Notes: generated from the letters alone by a model not told the origin. DNA of 64,000 bases from Phlebotomus papatasi (GCF_024763615.1 NC_077222.1:76632001-76696000), one strand, 5' to 3'; shown: positions 53,501 through 60,673, counted from the first letter of the stretch. A program made the numbers and translations.

Positions 53501-56500
53501 GTCACTCAAAAATTACCTGCTACTTTTTATCTGTGATACCGCTTAATTATTGTACGGATTAATATTTTAGGCAAGATTTAGAAAAAAAAGTGTCTAAATG
53601 ATCAAAATTATCAAATTATATTAAGTTTATCACTTTCAAGCGGGTAGAAGGGCTCATTGAATTGCAGAATACAGGATTTGTAATTTAAAAAAAAAATATT
53701 TTCCGTAACGCTAATTTAAAATTACAGGAAATAAACTTTATTTTTTACAATCTTTAGTTTTTAATAAATTTATAGTAAGAAATTAATAAATTTTCAAATA
53801 ATCCTAAGCAATTAATATTCTATATAGATTTGTTATTTTTTTTCTATTTTGCTTAATTGGGCTATTCGTTTGAAATAGAGGCATTCTTGTGAAAAGGGGC
53901 CTAACTCATATAAGTTGCGCATCTGTTACTCTTATTCCAAAAGGATTTGTTCATTATTTGGTATTACAGGGGTACAAAGAAATTTCGACAACTTTAAATC
54001 AAAGGTTTTTCTGATTTTTATCGTAGAAATCGAATAAGCTTTTAACCTTTTGAGAGGACCAATGGATTGCCGCTAACCCAAAAATCTTTTTTTTCTGATT
54101 AGAATAAAAAATGACTTTAGACAGTCGGAAAAAATTATTTTTTCTATGAGTCACCGAGGGTTCATCTTTATCAAAGATTTATACGGGATTCAGACCAGAG
54201 GCTTATCCATAGGGGAAGTTAGGCATGGTTCGCACGTTTTCTCGAAGTACATTTTTAATATTTTTTTCTGACTAAACTGTGAAATGAACAGTAGATTACG
54301 CTTCACCAAATAATCTCTGGTCTTTTGGGTTTCAATATGTGCCTGATTCATTGCCACAAAATCTCTGATTTTTCCTGGACAGGAAAATGAAAAAGGTATG
54401 ACGATTTGTGCGAACCGTGCCTGTGGAGCCAAGGTTCAACCTATAGGTTCGTCATTGGATTTTTTCCAGGAATAGCTCTTCCTCACAATTAAATATTTTT
54501 TACCGATTGCTAGATTAAAGAGTCATGAATCTGTGAAAACCATCATTTCACTAAAAGAATGTCCCTAAAACAATTTTTTTCCATTTATCTGAAGCACTAT
54601 TTTTCTTGCATTTGAATGTCGACATATCGACTAAAATGTGAGGATTTCGAATGCGACAACATAACAAAATTATCAGCTCAATTTTCTTGGTCTCTCTGCT
54701 GAACCCTTTCTTCATCTCTTCCTCCCTTTGTTTTCCTCATTGAGGTTAGGTCCTGATTTTCAAGCTGCTGGAGTTGCCTATTGGGTTGCCGAACCATATC
54801 ACTTTCAGCGGTTGAACCATTACGCAGTGTAGTATTTGCGAGTTTTTCGCCAGTAGGGAAAAACTTCCTCCGATACAAAGCATTATTACGTAAATATCAA
54901 CCCACATTAACCCTTCATCCATTGGTGTAAGTGTTTTTTTCTGAAAATGGCCCTAGCTGTAAGAAATCACATGAAATGTGCGCCATCAAAATTACAAATT
55001 TAGAGCCAATTTTCTATTTATGATCCTAGACGCTAGGAAAGAAGGGTTAGACTGCCTATTTTTGTTCTAAAGATGTGTTTTATAATTACCTGGTTAAGAA
55101 ATTAGGATTCATCTCTTTCCCAACAAAGAAAAAAATTCGGATTGTTCGAAGGCTCGCGCGTGCGAAGCATGCCAAACTTCCCCTATGGTTTAGCTTCTCT
55201 ATTTTTTTATAAACTAATTTTTAAGATATTAAGGGCAACTGATCCAATAATTTTGGTAAACCAATGAAATTGATTGCTATTTATGATTTTGAGGTTTTCA
55301 AGAACTGGGATGGCATAATAACTTCTTTTCGATTGTGTCGACTGTCGATTCTGAAAATTTTGAATGATAGCTGCATTTTTAGTAACTAATGTAAATATTT
55401 ATAAACAATCATATTCTTTTAAGAATAGTACAATAAGTGGTCTGATAATGTTTAAAAATCAGTCATTCACTAAATTAAACAAATGCAGATTTATCGATAC
55501 TATCGATTCGATAGTATCGAAAAATTATCTTTCCGATCCTGAGCTAAATTTTTAATCTAAAAACTGGTTTAAGAATCGACTTAAAGATTTATCTCAGAAT
55601 TGAGGTATCATTCTACAAAAATAAAGTTCAGCGAGTAAACTTAATGAGATTAATTGTTCATCCTTACTTGATATCGCTCATTTAAAAATTATAAATTTTT
55701 AACTTACTCAAAGCAAACTTTGAGAAAAAAGCATGAATGGTTCTTATGTTGACTCTAAACAAAATCTGGTTATATTTTCTGCTTATCTGTTTTCTGTCTT
55801 TTTATTTGAGAAGTACTATTATCAGAGAATCCCATCTAATATTGGAAGTACCAAGCTTTTAAATTTTAAAATGTTTTATTTGCAAAAGAACCCCCTAAAG
55901 ATCTTAAATTCAAAATTTTCGTAGATCAAGTCCCATAAACATTTGCCTTAAAGAATTCAATAGGGGAATGTGGGCATGGTTCGCACAGAGTGAACCTTCA
56001 AACGATGCGAATTTTCTCTTTGATGTATGGCTAAGACGCGACGACCTAGCTCTTTACAAAGAGAAAATTCGCATCGTTTGAAGGTTCACTCTATGCGAAC
56101 CATGCCAACACTCCCCTAAGACTTCATTGATTTGGCCGATTGGGCTAAGACTAATGGGTATTTCAATTAAGAAAGTTCAGTGAAAGGATGCTTAAAATTT
56201 ATTTGTCCATTCAGAGAACAATATGGATTTTTTTTTTTGCCAAGGATTCTGACGATACACTGGTAAAAAGCAAAAGGATTAAATTTGTATCAATTTGATC
56301 CTTTTATTTTTACCAGTGTACAAGTGCTTTCCTCAATCCTAAAAATCAGTTATTTTGGTCTCTGAATTTTTTCCTTAGCAACTGTATTTGGGTCAAGGTA
56401 ACATCCATTGGCACCCTATTTTTGCATCATTTGGATTTATGAGATTTGAATATCAATCTTTCTAGAAAAAGGTAAATTAAAATAAAAACGTTATATTACT

Positions 56501-57952
56501 TGCATTTTATCAGAATAAATTAAATAAAATTCATTGTTTTGATAAAAGTGCCAACAAGTAGTGTTGTTCCCTGCCAAAAATGTGTTGATACGGATACTCT
56601 TGAAAAATTATGTTTAGATGTCAACCCTTTTTCTTCTGGCCTTAACTCTTTCTGAGCCGTTTCAATTTCAATAGCGATTCAATTTCACGATTAATCGGAG
56701 TCCTGCAAAAAATGTTCTAGATTTAGATATCCTTATATTTTATAATCATCCACTAGAATCAGATTTTTATTGATTCTAAACAGTACAAAAATTGTTTTTC
56801 TCGAATATCCATTACTTTCCTTTCGATGGCTTTGAGCATTTGAAAGAAAAATATCGTGCTTTCTTATTTTATGAAAGGATAAACATCTTAACCGATTCCT
56901 TACCATGGTATTATACATCATACGCAAATTGAGTGATTTTAGATGATTTATTTCTGGGCAATTGATATTCGAATTTTTGTCGGAAATGCATTTTTAGTTA
57001 CTTTAGTCCATCAAATACTTGGAAAAAATAGCCCGACAGAGATTAGAATACATTTTGCTATTCTTTTCTTGCTTCGCGTGAAGTCATGCACAAATTTTGC
57101 TCAAAATGCCGGACGGAAAATTCGACGTCCCATCGATTTTGTTAAAATTGGCCTTCATCCTCTTTCCTGATTTGAATTCTAGTCGCCAATTTGTTTTATT
57201 GGATAGTTACTCTATCTAAAGCAATAGAGTTTGTAATGAATTAAGGCACAGAATTTAAATTCAGCGACCGTTAAGACGTGTGTTTGACAGGGGCTACCCG
57301 CGCCCCCATAATAGATTAAAAAAATTTCTTTTCAAAAAATTCATCTATTAATCTGTAGGAAACTAATCCCAAAATATGAACATTCTATCTCAAGTATTTC
57401 TGGTACATTGACTGAATGGGTTAAAGACAACCGGAAGGAGTTTATCTCAACTCAATATTTCTTTAGTTTTCTCTACATTACCACTTCTATGAGTTAATTA
57501 TAATACCCTTTACTAAGACTTTGGGCTTGATACAGCCTTTACAAAAAGTTTTAGTAATAGCTTTTGAAATTGTTGTTCAGCAGATTTCACCAACTTGCTT
57601 CCTTGAAGGTTAATAAAGAGCTTCAAAATAAAATTGAACATTCTGCATAAATTCACATTGCTTTCGTTGCTTTCTATCTGCTTCTGATTCTGGGCTGAAT
57701 ATTTTTCTTTTTAGCATAAATAATTTTATCAAAGAGTATTTTTGTCTGACGGTTTTTTTGTTGTAGATTTCCGTTGATGGTGTCCTAGTTAAAAGAGTTA
57801 ATTCTCCAACTCAAAAAGTGGCGCTTCTCCCAGATGTTGATCCGACAGATGAACATCTAGTGACTGTAAACGCTGTACCCCTCATACCAGGTGATTCTCG
57901 ATGGATTCCCGCCAAATTTACCTACCGTGGTACGTCACAATCGTCCCGATAA
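26498..57952 (+). CDS. Coiled-coil protein with a JAKMIP-type C-terminal coiled coil and alternative tails
   Basis: Exons by splice sites and phase: 26498-26590, 26727-26789, 26981-27073, 31083-31220, 31320-31472, 46106-46279, 46404-46586, 46680-48512 (all phase 0), then 48594 onward. Residues 130-180 contain HLIEKIRLLEQKESEL and KEQNELLEFRIVELEE, matching the JAKMIP C-terminal coiled-coil signature (vertebrate JAKMIP1 has NELLEFRVLELEE there). Known JAKMIPs bind microtubules and Janus kinases; the family is also reported in invertebrates, and a role for this one is inference. Residues about 330-910 are almost entirely heptad coiled coil. Tail A: 48594-48879, 48949-50421, 50500-51467, about 1,818 residues total. 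Tail B: 48594-48716, about 51744-51798, 51859-51965, 52036-52341, 52510-52689, 57767-57952, about 1,228 residues. The first ATG directly follows a splice acceptor, so upstream exons may exist. Confidence 0.75.
26727..26789 (+). CDS. Exon 2 of the coiled-coil gene
   Basis: CCCGCAG acceptor and GTGAGA donor; 21 codons, phase 0, reading PHEMPTRILEAHNELHMYRN and a final K. Confidence 0.7.
26981..27073 (+). CDS. Exon 3 of the coiled-coil gene
   Basis: CTTTTCCAG acceptor and GTAAGA donor; 31 codons, phase 0. It is Pro/Ser-rich (DSALSSAPPSLSPQPNSPP), a likely disordered linker. Confidence 0.75.
27629..27886. mobile_element. MITE with TAGGGTAAAGTGGTACAAATT ends (intron 3)
   Basis: The ends TAGGGTAAAGTGGTACAAAT and TTAACCCTA are inverted, with subterminal repeats of TACAAATTGGACA / TGTCCAATTTGTA on both sides. 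Confidence 0.65.
28758..28898. mobile_element. Small element with TAGGGTAGTTG ends (intron 3)
   Basis: TAGGGTAGTTGCA at the left and ACAACTACCCTA at the right bound about 140 bp of non-coding DNA. Confidence 0.55.
28983..29136. mobile_element. Foldback element with GACTTTGACACCCTCCT ends (intron 3)
   Basis: The left arm GACTTTGAC..CCTCCTCCTATTCGTAAG pairs with the right arm TTACGAACAGGAGGGAGTC..AAAGTC. The loop region contains CTTTACCGGTCCGATC. Confidence 0.65.
29741..30153. mobile_element. About 410-bp near-perfect foldback with TAAGGGTAGAATC ends (intron 3)
   Basis: The arms TAGAATCACATTGACAATAA..ATGCTCACCG and CGAGCATTTTATTGTCAATG..TGATTCTGCCCTAA pair over roughly 180 bp each, meeting near 29935-29955 at AAACGGTGAGCAAAAAAATA / TTTTTTTGCTCACCGTTT. 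Confidence 0.8.
30172..30372. mobile_element. 201-bp foldback with TAAGGGAAAGGACACTCCCT ends (intron 3)
   Basis: The left arm ACTCCCTTCGAACGTTCATG, CCTTCGAATAATGTGAATTT pairs with the right arm through AAATTCACATTATTCGAAGG, CATGAACGTTCGAAGGGAG. It ends CTTTCCCCTA. Confidence 0.8.
31083..31220 (+). CDS. Exon 4 of the coiled-coil gene
   Basis: The acceptor CTATCATTGCAG comes before 31083 and the donor GTAATT follows; 46 codons, phase 0. It begins the coiled coil (SLQKEINFLQRENDALNVQL, then REKIRELEKALL). Confidence 0.8.
31320..31472 (+). CDS. Exon 5: JAKMIP-signature coiled coil
   Basis: TTTTTTCACCAG acceptor and GTAAAA donor; 51 codons, phase 0. It carries IEKIRLLEQKESELSKEA and KEQNELLEFRIVELEE, the segment most alike to vertebrate JAKMIP proteins and the basis of the family call. 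Confidence 0.85.
32995..33500. mobile_element. About 500-bp foldback with AAAGAAAAAAATATTTCG ends
   Basis: The two arms pair nearly throughout: TTCGTAAATGTTTGTGAAAT, CCTATGGAGGACTTACGAAA, TCGTATAACCCATAAGTTCG and their inverse copies on the right. The centre is near 33240. It is rich in the motif TTCGTAAA / TTTACGAA. It is a longer relative of 7689-7985. Confidence 0.8.
33548..34145 (+). repeat. Tandem duplication of a roughly 295-bp unit
   Basis: 33548-33844 and 33845-34145 are direct copies, sharing ACTATATTTTGTCAAATTTT, GAAAAGTAACCGCT, GGACAAAATTTCTTATAAAT, CTGATGAGTTAAACTATTC and TTTTGCTAGACGAAAAATAA. They differ by scattered substitutions and a short insertion in the second. They carry motifs of the element at 4118-4822. 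Confidence 0.85.
34310..37493. other. Intronic AT-rich DNA, nothing recognised
   Basis: No exon or complete repeat was recognised. Confidence 0.35.
37494..38280. mobile_element. Interrupted copy of the 15537-15755 MITE
   Basis: The left half (GAGAGCTGGGGCTGTATTG, GAGCTACATTGAAAACG, TTTAACGTAATGTAATTTAG) and the right half (TACTTTCTTCAGAAATACGC, AATGTAGCC) match 15537-15755. They are separated by about 560 bp that includes the element at 37751-38181. Confidence 0.6.
37751..38181. mobile_element. 431-bp deletion derivative of the TAGGGTAAGTGTGCC MITE
   Basis: It aligns with 24688-25265 at both ends but lacks about 125 bp of the interior (after GACGTGAAAAAGGCATT..GAAGAATTC and before GAACTATGAGAATGAAGG). 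The right end reads CACACTTATCCTA. Confidence 0.8.
38590..38880. other. GC-richer patch of unknown nature
   Basis: The stretch is noticeably richer in G and C than its surroundings and open on the plus strand from 38625 to 38864 (79 codons), but without splice signals or recognisable motifs. It may be the remains of a retroelement. Confidence 0.3.
39370..39432 (+). repeat. TTCTATTTTATTG simple repeat
   Basis: Irregular repeats of TATTTTATT run for about 60 bp. They lie inside a pair of inverted GACCACGCC / GGGCGTGGTT blocks (39350 and 39669) that may be ends of another element. Confidence 0.6.
41080..41407. mobile_element. 328-bp pogo-like MITE (CAGTGCCCGCTTC ends)
   Basis: CAGTGCCCGCTTCGTTATCC at the left and GGATTAGAGAGCGGGCACTG at the right are inverted and flanked by TA on both sides. 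It is the uninterrupted copy of 11529-12614. Confidence 0.9.
42230..42462 (+). promoter_or_regulatory. Possible internal promoter or LTR-like region
   Basis: A GC-richer stretch holds TATATAAATAA at about 42364 and an insect-like initiator TCAGTTT at about 42429. The spacing of TATA to initiator is too long for one core promoter. It could be an alternative start of the coiled-coil gene or a solo LTR; no duplication of the flank was found. Confidence 0.2.
44490..45110 (+). repeat. Three diverged copies of a hairpin-forming repeat
   Basis: Near 44515, 44765 and 44950 a block like GTTCGCCAGAGAATTCCTTT occurs. Each is followed by AAATTAAAAG..GAATTTTTGCC, then its inverse (TTTAATTTGAAAAAGAACAA, GAACACCGG). 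GCCGATTTAG and GATGTAGTTACA lie between copies. A further fragment is at about 45335-45440. Confidence 0.65.
46106..46279 (+). CDS. Exon 6 of the coiled-coil gene
   Basis: TGCTCTCTTTTCAG acceptor and GTAAGC donor; 58 codons, phase 0. It is an acidic and Ser/His-rich linker (DVWTDTEKEHDDLLMMSERS, SPHSHHQLDD), likely disordered. Confidence 0.8.
46404..46586 (+). CDS. Exon 7 of the coiled-coil gene
   Basis: TTGATCAAATCTAG acceptor and GTGAGT donor; 61 codons, phase 0. The peptide MIDSIPNDDVRKRIIAMTKR, then LCLLQILSLLNNLEALSQ, looks like a compact helical segment. Confidence 0.8.
46680..48512 (+). CDS. Exon 8: main coiled-coil exon
   Basis: ATATATATTGCAG acceptor and GTGAGT donor; 611 codons, phase 0 at both ends. 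After a Ser/Thr-rich start (to about residue 390 of the protein) it is nearly continuous coiled coil with strong heptads, for example RLQYYKDRLELLENKILVYE, RLAERLQREIHLESLVKQL and CEFEEAENDTRLRLQRLEVE. Breaks near PVLMLYHEFQLRQG and at EGPAAAV divide it into three rods. Reading past 48512 gives a Cys pair and a stop inside the intron, so the splice is preferred. Confidence 0.9.
48594..48879 (+). CDS. Exon 9, with two possible donors
   Basis: TTTTTTATTTCAG acceptor. A strong donor GTGAGT at 48717 would give 41 codons (GCKNCMSANPQVVDMCKGVK to KTEE) in phase 0. A weaker donor GTAATT at 48880 gives 95 codons plus one base. The second fits exon 10, the first fits the far downstream exons. The Cys residues in GCKNC and MCKG are a small cluster. 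Confidence 0.75.
48949..50421 (+). CDS. Exon 10: long acidic tail exon (tail A)
   Basis: TGGCTTTTTCTCAG acceptor and GTAAAA donor; it enters and leaves in phase 1, 491 codons. It is rich in Glu, Asp, Ser and Ile, with no coiled-coil or domain signature. It contains an internal repeat (see findings). The 69-bp intron before it is typical of insects. Confidence 0.8.
50500..51467 (+). CDS. Exon 11: last exon of tail A
   Basis: It enters with two bases completing a Gly codon (GNDSEKVRKQ) and runs to TGA at 51465-51467 after SPNPDVLRI. It is partly helical (LEDNLKELANFIDQLNSK, MLESARSYINYFYDSLDN) and partly basic (NKKKPDDGAKKSPTLRRG). Confidence 0.8.
51500..51505 (+). terminator. Poly(A) signal AATAAA for tail A
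   Basis: AATAAA lies 33 bp after the stop at 51467 and is followed by a T-rich stretch, consistent with cleavage near 51525-51540. Confidence 0.6.
51729..51798 (+). CDS. Exon 12 (tail B), start uncertain
   Basis: The frame CPSECPNKCGQDDCPFLWDL runs to a donor GTGAGA at 51799 (phase 1). An in-frame TAA at 51720-51722 limits the left edge. Either the exon starts at an acceptor inside it (CTTCTGAG before 51744, or GACAG before 51765, both phase 0 and thus compatible with the donor at 48717), or ATG at 51729 is an alternative start. The Cys cluster is notable. Confidence 0.5.
51859..51965 (+). CDS. Exon 13 (tail B), tandem acceptor
   Basis: The intron from 51799 is only 57 or 60 bp because the acceptor is CTTCAGCAG, a NAGNAG pair (exon start 51856 or 51859). 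Both choices keep the frame, giving LLRSIRDNCVENEEKFHKIQ or one extra residue. The donor GTGAGT follows 51965, phase 0. Confidence 0.6.
52036..52341 (+). CDS. Exon 14 (tail B)
   Basis: It lies after TTCTTTTGGAGCAG and before GTAAGT; 102 codons, phase 0. KDKLKNLHEAAHSLTMAMAE is helical. The later part (SIFLVLRKLLPPPSFAEALN, then SSPNWRQIEASLPNFW) looks like a compact domain that I do not recognise. Confidence 0.75.
52510..52689 (+). CDS. Exon 15 (tail B): first half of a fibronectin-III-like module
   Basis: It lies after TATAGTTACAG and before GTATAT; 60 codons, phase 0. SGKALLLGWRIFPNTKIRGF followed in the next exon by EISVDGVLVKRV is the strand pattern of a fibronectin type III fold (a Trp in strand B and the 'GFEISVDG' strand C). 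Confidence 0.75.
52996..53157. mobile_element. About 160-bp element with CACTGGTAAAAA ends
   Basis: The left CACTGGTAAAAAAATGAAAA, with GATCAAATTGATCCTTTT, pairs with the right GGACC-type block TTTTGGTCCTTTTATTTTTA and CCAATCT. It is a longer relative of 56258-56318. Confidence 0.65.
54210..55185. mobile_element. 976-bp element with TAGGGGAAGTTAGGCATGG ends
   Basis: The left TAGGGGAAGTTAGGCATGGT, TCGCACG is the inverse of the right CGTGCGAAGCATGCCAAACT, TCCCCTA. The interior is non-coding; an extra inverted GTGCGAACCGTGCCTG is at about 54406. Confidence 0.8.
55961..56118. mobile_element. 158-bp foldback with TAGGGGAATGTGGGCATGG ends
   Basis: The arms GGGCATGGTTCGCACAGAGT, GAACCTTCAAACGATGCGAA, TTTTCTCTTTG pair almost perfectly with CAAAGAGAAAATTCGCATCG, TTTGAAGGTTCACTCTATGC, GAACCATGCC. 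The loop is about 35 bases. Confidence 0.9.
56258..56318. mobile_element. 61-bp miniature element with TA duplication
   Basis: CACTGGTAAAAA at the left and TTTTTACCAGTG at the right are perfect inverted repeats, flanked by TA (56256-56257 and 56319-56320). Inner AAAAGGAT / ATCCTTTT also pair. Confidence 0.85.
57767..57952 (+). CDS. Exon 16: last exon of tail B
   Basis: It lies after GGTTTTTTTGTTGTAG and ends with TAA at 57950-57952; 61 codons. ISVDGVLVKRVNSPTQKVAL, then DEHLVTVNAVPLIPGDSRW complete the fibronectin-III-like module joined from exon 15. Confidence 0.85.
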   Translation: MSVDGVLVKRVNSPTQKVALLPDVDPTDEHLVTVNAVPLIPGDSRWIPAKFTYRGTSQSSR

Positions 57953-58085
57953 GAGTGAATAATAATTGTTGAAGATTGCATCAAAGACTTTTGCATTGAA
58001 ATGAGATTTTGCAAAGGAGCAAGATAATGTTAGAAGAAGAAACTCAAAGGTTTCTGCTGTGCCTTTTTCTAGTCCAAAAAAACAA

Positions 58086-58091
58086 AATAAA
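58086..58091 (+). terminator. Poly(A) signal AATAAA for tail B
   Basis: It is the first AATAAA after the stop at 57952, about 133 bp downstream. Confidence 0.5.
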
Positions 58092-58745
58092 ATTATTCAG
58101 TAAATATATCGACTATTGTAATACAAAGAAAATACACAAAAATGAAGTTTAATGAAAAAAAAATCACAAAACATATAAATACAAAAAGTTTTGCAATTAC
58201 TTGTTACATTGATAGGATTTTTTTTTTGTCTCTATAGCGATATACTTAGTAATGCAATCACTTTTATTCGTCTAAGATTCATTGCGTAGTTTTTTATATC
58301 CCCAAGTACAATTTTAATTGATAATTATATACAATTTACAAGTAGATGAACACACGTTATGTTTTAAGAGATTTTTTTGTCGCCTGTAGATAAACAGAAC
58401 ACCGAATACTGGCATGTTTTTTTTATAATTATATTATTTTGAACAAATATAATCAAGTTGTGAGCTTCCAATGTTGCAACAAGTTGTTTTTTTTTTATTT
58501 ATGGCAAAGGAAGAGGGTGGAGAGACAGTTTCACGGTGCAAATTGTTGCAAGAGAGGTGTTTTAATTGAATTTCCTGTATTTTCCACCTCGTTGAGTTTC
58601 TCTGGCTCTTTGCATGCATCAATTATTCTGGTGTAAACGCCGAAATGCAGGCAAAACGACAGGAAGTCACCAGGCGTCTCCATCTGAAGCACAATGCGAC
58701 AGTAAATTGTGAGCAGAAAGCGAAAAATTATCAATTTGTAAGTCT

Positions 58746-58751
58746 TTTATT
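58746..58751 (-). terminator. Poly(A) signal for the proline-rich gene
   Basis: TTTATT on the plus strand reads AATAAA on the minus strand, about 190 bp beyond the stop. Confidence 0.4.
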
Positions 58752-58941
58752 ACTAAAATTACACGTTTTTAATTTTATAGACATGGTTTTGTCACTGAGT
58801 TATGACCAATTTACTCCCAGTATTGCAAATATTCAAGAGTATTTTGTGTTTTACACAGAACTTAGCGTAATAGACTTGTTTGACTGGCTACTTGAGACAT
58901 CTCTAAATTATTACTTCTTGTACCATCTCCTCCCAGAGGGA

Positions 58942-60210
58942 TTATCTAATCCGAATGCAGGGCTCACAGGTGCCTGGTTGAACGTATGCTGGATGGCAAT
59001 CTGGACATTTAGGATTTTCTCCATACCAGGGTTTGTCACTCTTTGACGGAATTATGAGTTGGAAGGAATTTTTGGCTTCCTTCTGATCAAAACCTGTTCT
59101 TGCATCCTTTTCCAGTGGAAATTGAAAGTCCGGAATCAAAAATGTCTTCTTCAACTCTTGATAGTCATGAGTGGGTTCAAGGCGTTTGGGTTTCTCTGTA
59201 GATGTGCCTGAATTTTTCGGCACAGATCCAGAAAATGCTCGTGCTGTGGGACTTCGCTCAGACGACGTATTGCCCGTTGTGGCTTTTCCATTCGAAAAAG
59301 CCCGCTGAAGGAAAGGATTGTGGGCAAATTTTGTGGGTACTGCAGGAGGAACTCCTTGCTCTCGTTTAGTTGCCGATCCCGTGGAGTTATTTGCCGGCTT
59401 AGGCGGCTCCAGCACAAAAGCAGGAACTGCCCATTTCCATTCATAGTAGATTGGAGGACCTTCTGTTGTGGCATCATCATGCTTCCTAACATCTATTCGT
59501 GGAGGCAAGAGATCCCGGGCTGGTTCAGGAACACTCGGATTAGGCCTATTATTCAATTGTTGCGTTGCAACTGTGGGTTTTGTCTTCTGCAGGGAATTGG
59601 CAATGAAGGGATTCTGAGAAAGAATTCTCGGTGTAGCAGTTACTGGTGGTTCCGTTCGGGGTGCATTTCGTGTCTTTGACACCTTCTCATCGACCGTATC
59701 CTTCACACCTGACGCTGTAAATGGTTTTCCCGTGCTCTGAATCTGTGGTGTATTGGGCGAAGGTGGAGGAGTTGTTGCTGGTGGCCGGAAATTTCTATTG
59801 TAGTCTGGAAGGAGGAATGGAGGTTCATACAGCAATGAGGGCTTTTTCACTGATCCATTTTTCACGGGTGGTGCTGTAGGCACGGGTTTCGATGGTACAG
59901 TAAATCCCGATGGCGACGGCAATACAATGATCTCAGCCTTGCCATCTTTATCAGATGTTTCAGCCACAGCGTCATCCATTCGACGATTGCCCGGCACGAA
60001 TTCATCATTTTTCACATCACGCCGCACAGAAGCCGTTGCATCACCTCCATTACCATTTTTTGTGCTCCAGTGAATCGGTAAGAAGAGCTGAGGTCCTTGG
60101 TAATTTGAATGGGCTGTCTCCAGAGAACCCTCACCCTCAATTGTCTTGCCTGACGAGGCCTTTGGCTGGCTATTTCGTCCCAAAATCGTATTCTGAACCG
60201 CTGGAGTGGT
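58942..60210 (-). CDS. Last exon of a proline-rich, possibly secreted protein
   Basis: The minus-strand frame enters after the acceptor CCCAATTTCTTGCAG (AG at 60212-60211) with TTPAVQNTILGRNSQPK and runs 422 codons to TAA at 58944-58942. It is rich in Pro, Thr, Ser and Asn and mostly disordered. Fixed-looking islands are PPIYYEWKWAVPAFVLEPP, two NPF motifs (QNPFIANS and HNPFLQRAF), EYELKKTF-like YQELKKTFLIPDFQFP, and a Cys-rich end PKCPDCHPAYVQPGTCEPC. The two C-x2-C pairs at the end could bind metal or form disulphides. Such composition suggests an extracellular or matrix protein of insects, but no signal peptide can be shown because the upstream exons were not found. It converges tail-to-tail with the coiled-coil gene, with about 1 kb between stops. 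Confidence 0.7.
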   Translation of the reverse strand, partial: TTPAVQNTILGRNSQPKASSGKTIEGEGSLETAHSNYQGPQLFLPIHWSTKNGNGGDATASVRRDVKNDEFVPGNRRMDDAVAETSDKDGKAEIIVLPSPSGFTVPSKPVPTAPPVKNGSVKKPSLLYEPPFLLPDYNRNFRPPATTPPPSPNTPQIQSTGKPFTASGVKDTVDEKVSKTRNAPRTEPPVTATPRILSQNPFIANSLQKTKPTVATQQLNNRPNPSVPEPARDLLPPRIDVRKHDDATTEGPPIYYEWKWAVPAFVLEPPKPANNSTGSATKREQGVPPAVPTKFAHNPFLQRAFSNGKATTGNTSSERSPTARAFSGSVPKNSGTSTEKPKRLEPTHDYQELKKTFLIPDFQFPLEKDARTGFDQKEAKNSFQLIIPSKSDKPWYGENPKCPDCHPAYVQPGTCEPCIRIR

Positions 60211-60432
60211 CTGCAAGAAATTGGGAAATTTATCACTTAAAGTTGATCTTTGAAATATTTAATGGCAAGAAGAGTAAAATTTGAATTAATTAAGTGAGAT
60301 TCTTATATTTCGCACCTATTGTAATCGACACAGAATATCAAAGTCATGGAAGAGATCTCGGAAAAAGAACAGAGCACGATTTGTGTTACTCTAGTAACGA
60401 AAAAAGCGAGTGATAAAAATGTACTATCTGCC

Positions 60433-60673
60433 CAGGGGAAAGCGAGCAGAAAGGGAGAAGCGCGCTACCTTCGGACGATTTATGCTTCGTACAATTCATT
60501 TTTTTTTCAATGTGTTATAAATAAATTTGGCCCATTATAATATTATATTTTAATAGTTAGTCCAAGGCCTCAAATTTTCAGAAAGGAGCTATGGGTGAAA
60601 TCGATAAGGATCATTGAGAAAAAATTGAATTTTCCGAAGCTTGTGTCGTCCGAAGGTAGACCGCTTTCCCCTA
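60433..60673. mobile_element. 241-bp element with AGGGGAAAGCG..CTACCTTCGGACGA ends
   Basis: The left AGGGGAAAGCG..CTACCTTCGGACGA pairs with the right TCGTCCGAAGGTAGACCGCT, TTCCCCTA. The left arm has about 20 extra bases (AGCAGAAAGGGAGAAGC). It lies in or near the 5' side of the proline-rich gene. Confidence 0.7.

Larger units (their letters stand above)
52690..57766 (+). other. 5-kb intron of tail B with many small elements
   Basis: It contains the elements at 52996-53157, 54210-55185, 55961-56118 and 56258-56318. No additional exon was found. Confidence 0.65.

Noticed and set aside
58645..59046. 133-codon plus-strand open frame
   Set aside because: It overlaps the end of the proline-rich minus-strand exon and its AT-rich 3' region. 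No splice or promoter support.
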